A stretch of 6,558 bases of DNA, from contig CAIOSS010000373.1 in NCBI GenBank assembly GCA_903860995.1, positions 1 to 6,558 of the forward strand, in the 5' to 3' direction. Shown piece by piece: positions 5,855 to 6,558 of the stretch (position 1 is the stretch's first letter; each line of letters starts with the position of its first letter). The position numbers and the translations under genes are program-made. Source of the stretch: an uncultured delta proteobacterium (lineage in GTDB: Bacteria; Myxococcota_A; Polyangia; Polyangiales; Ga0077539). Under the pieces are notes generated by a model. That model did not search any database. It saw only the letters and a list, made by a program, of their open reading frames with translations, and was not told where the DNA came from.

Positions 5855-6014
5855 AAGAGGTGTTGATCAACGTCGGACCGAGGCAGCGTGGCGCGGCGCG
5901 AGCCAGGCAAGGAAGAGCGATGAAACCGCACTCCCTGTGCGGTGAATCGCTCTGACGCCGCATGGCGACGTGCCCCGCCGCGTTGCCGACGGGAGACATG
6001 GATCAACACCTCTT
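5855..6014. repeat. 160-nt nested inverted-repeat element (MITE-like or large hairpin)
   Basis: The left end 5855-5868 (AAGAGGTGTTGATC) and right end 6001-6014 (GATCAACACCTCTT) are perfect 14-bp inverted repeats. Inside are nested complementary arms in order: 5871-5876/5986-5991 (CGTCGG/CCGACG), 5892-5898/5976-5982 (CGCGGCG/CGCCGCG), 5902-5905/5963-5966, 5906-5908/5957-5959, 5914-5921/5946-5953 (AGAGCGAT/ATCGCTCT) and 5925-5931/5937-5943 (ACCGCAC/GTGCGGT, loop TCCCT). About 49 base pairs can form. The element fills the gap between converging icd and the HicB-like gene, and its right end reaches that gene's TGA. A 3-bp TCA occurs at both outer edges (5853-5855 and 6014-6016), a possible target duplication if the element is 5856-6013. 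No U-tract marks a normal terminator. It could be a MITE, a bidirectional terminator or a structured RNA. Confidence 0.6.
5914..5953. other. Strong apical stem-loop within the inverted-repeat element
   Basis: An 8-bp lower stem (AGAGCGAT/ATCGCTCT), a GAA/GA internal loop, a 7-bp upper stem (ACCGCAC/GTGCGGT) and a TCCCT loop give 15 base pairs in 40 nt. It can form on either strand and is the most stable local structure I see in the window. No T-run follows on either strand. Confidence 0.6.
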
Positions 6015-6358
6015 CAGTTGGCGAGGGTGAGCGCGGCGCCGGGCTGCACGTAGCGCACGGCGACGGTGCCCGCGTCGGTCTCGACGACCTGGTGGGTGAC
6101 GAGGGGCGCGGCGCTGGCTTCCTCCCAGAGGGCGGGGGCGGCCTCGCGCTGGTCCTTGATGATGGGCCCGAGGGCGACGTGCGCGGCGATGGAGGACGCG
6201 AGGCGCATGCGCACGGCCGACGCGGTGCTGGCCGACACGCCGAGGTTGAGGTCGAGGCAGTGGGCGCTCCATCGACGGCTGCGACCGGGCTCGGTGACGG
6301 GGGGGCGGAGGATGACCGTGAAGGTCACGAGCGGCGAGAGGTCCATGGTGCGGTTCAT
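6014..6358 (-). CDS. Small HicB-like protein, 114 aa, function uncertain
   Basis: From ATG 6358 the protein begins MNRTMDLSPLVTFTVIL. The core strand FTVIL, then RRWSAHCLDLNLGV and a helix ASAVRMRLASSIAAHVALG, resembles the HicB antitoxin-type fold (pattern: FTVxL, WxAHCLxL, helix with AI). About 45 further residues lack an obvious DNA-binding domain. No hicA-type gene is visible in the 200 nt before it or in the converging icd beyond its 3' end, so it may be a solitary HicB-like protein and not an antitoxin. All 12 leucines are CTC, and codon third positions are almost all G/C on this strand, which supports it as the coding strand. The start is uncertain: GTG 6418 and GTG 6403 (with GAGG 9 nt before it) are in frame and would place the 11-C tract inside the gene as a proline run. 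ATG 6346 is also possible. Its TGA overlaps the end of the inverted-repeat element. Confidence 0.55.
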   Translation of the reverse strand: MNRTMDLSPLVTFTVILRPPVTEPGRSRRWSAHCLDLNLGVSASTASAVRMRLASSIAAHVALGPIIKDQREAAPALWEEASAAPLVTHQVVETDAGTVAVRYVQPGAALTLAN

Positions 6359-6362
6359 CGGC

Positions 6363-6373
6363 GGGGGGGGGGG
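6363..6373. repeat. 11-base G homopolymer (C tract on the minus strand)
   Basis: Eleven consecutive G at 6363-6373 lie 4 nt upstream (minus-strand sense) of the ATG at 6358. On the minus strand this is a C11 tract, encoding consecutive prolines if the gene starts at an upstream GTG. Such tracts slip in replication and in sequencing, so its length should be treated with caution. A shorter 7-G run sits at 6299-6305 within the gene. Confidence 0.9.
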
Positions 6374-6558
6374 CGCGTCTATCACGGTGGCGCGGCGCGT
6401 CACAAGGGGAGACCTCACCCCTGGGATTCGGAGTAGGCGTCTCCGGGCCGGATCGGGAGGACCGACGGGGGACGAGGCGTGACCGGACGCCGCCTGGCCG
6501 CCGGGACATCGGCGCCGCCGCGCTCTGCGCGTCGGGTGGGTTGAGTTTTCGGGAGCCC
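6374..6558. other. Upstream region of the HicB-like gene, no gene supported
   Basis: About 185 nt. The in-frame GTG codons at 6418 and 6403 could extend the HicB-like gene into this part. Beyond 6420 I see no convincing gene on either strand; open frames here are Arg/Pro/His-rich and read as shadows. TACTCC on the minus strand, about 14 nt before GTG 6418, is a weak -10-like match. A small GCGCTCTGCGC hairpin lies at 6520-6530. The right edge (6541-6551, TTGAGTTTTCG) is the most AT-rich piece. Confidence 0.4.

Noticed and set aside
5914..5953. Apical hairpin as a standard intrinsic terminator
   Set aside because: No T-run follows on either strand, so a canonical Rho-independent terminator is not supported, although a role in 3' end formation is not excluded.
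5942..6482. Plus-strand frames across the HicB-like gene
   Set aside because: Composition typical of antisense frames; codon bias is strongest in the minus frame.
6003..6509. Minus-strand 168-codon frame overlapping the HicB-like gene
   Set aside because: Arg/Pro/His-rich frame-shifted shadow; the 6358-6014 frame has balanced composition and G/C-rich third positions.
1..6558. CRISPR array, tRNA, rRNA, transposase or phage genes
   Set aside because: None seen: no regular direct repeats with spacers, no cloverleaf-like sequence recognised, and no transposase or phage motifs in any frame.

Overview
The window is very GC-rich DNA, strongly G/C-biased at codon third positions, and looks like chromosome from a Myxococcota bacterium, most likely the Polyangia side (Sandaracinus-like). 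This is inference from gene content: a MYXO-CTERM tail, three lipoproteins of kinds common in those genomes (a VWA lipoprotein, a MopE-like metal-binding/propeller lipoprotein and a Cys-rich lipoprotein) and an IDH3-like NAD isocitrate dehydrogenase. No sequence search was run.

Layout. (1) 1-143 (+) is the 3' end of a surface protein gene ending in a MYXO-CTERM sorting tail. It overlaps by 4 nt (GTGA) a HAD-fold/APP1-like phosphatase-type gene at 140-1201 (+). (2) A short gap at 1202-1244 holds an inverted repeat and a good promoter whose -10 box sits 6 nt from the next ATG, so a leaderless message is predicted. (3) 1245-2579 (+) encodes a VWA-domain lipoprotein. It converges, with only 3 nt between stop codons, on a two-gene minus-strand operon: a 174-aa Cys-rich lipoprotein (4672-4148), then a 521-aa lipoprotein with a MopE-like acidic Cys motif and about seven propeller-like repeats (4148-2583), joined by a TGATG overlap. 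(4) A 174-bp divergent control region separates that operon from an NAD-type isocitrate dehydrogenase gene (4847-5848, +). (5) Between icd and a converging small HicB-like gene (6014-6358, -) lies a 160-nt element with perfect 14-bp terminal inverted repeats and nested internal stems, either MITE-like or a large hairpin RNA/terminator. (6) The right end holds an 11-G tract just upstream of the HicB-like start, then about 185 nt with no gene I can support.

How the genes relate. The first two thirds is mainly an envelope/surface module: a myxosortase-type substrate and three lipoproteins. Two of the lipoproteins face each other and, though unrelated in their mature domains, share the post-lipobox motif CG(A/S)RTGL. 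The icd gene is a TCA-cycle housekeeping gene with different codon preference and no evident functional link to the lipoproteins. The observations most worth following up are the nested inverted-repeat element at 5855-6014 and the shared lipoprotein N-terminal motif.
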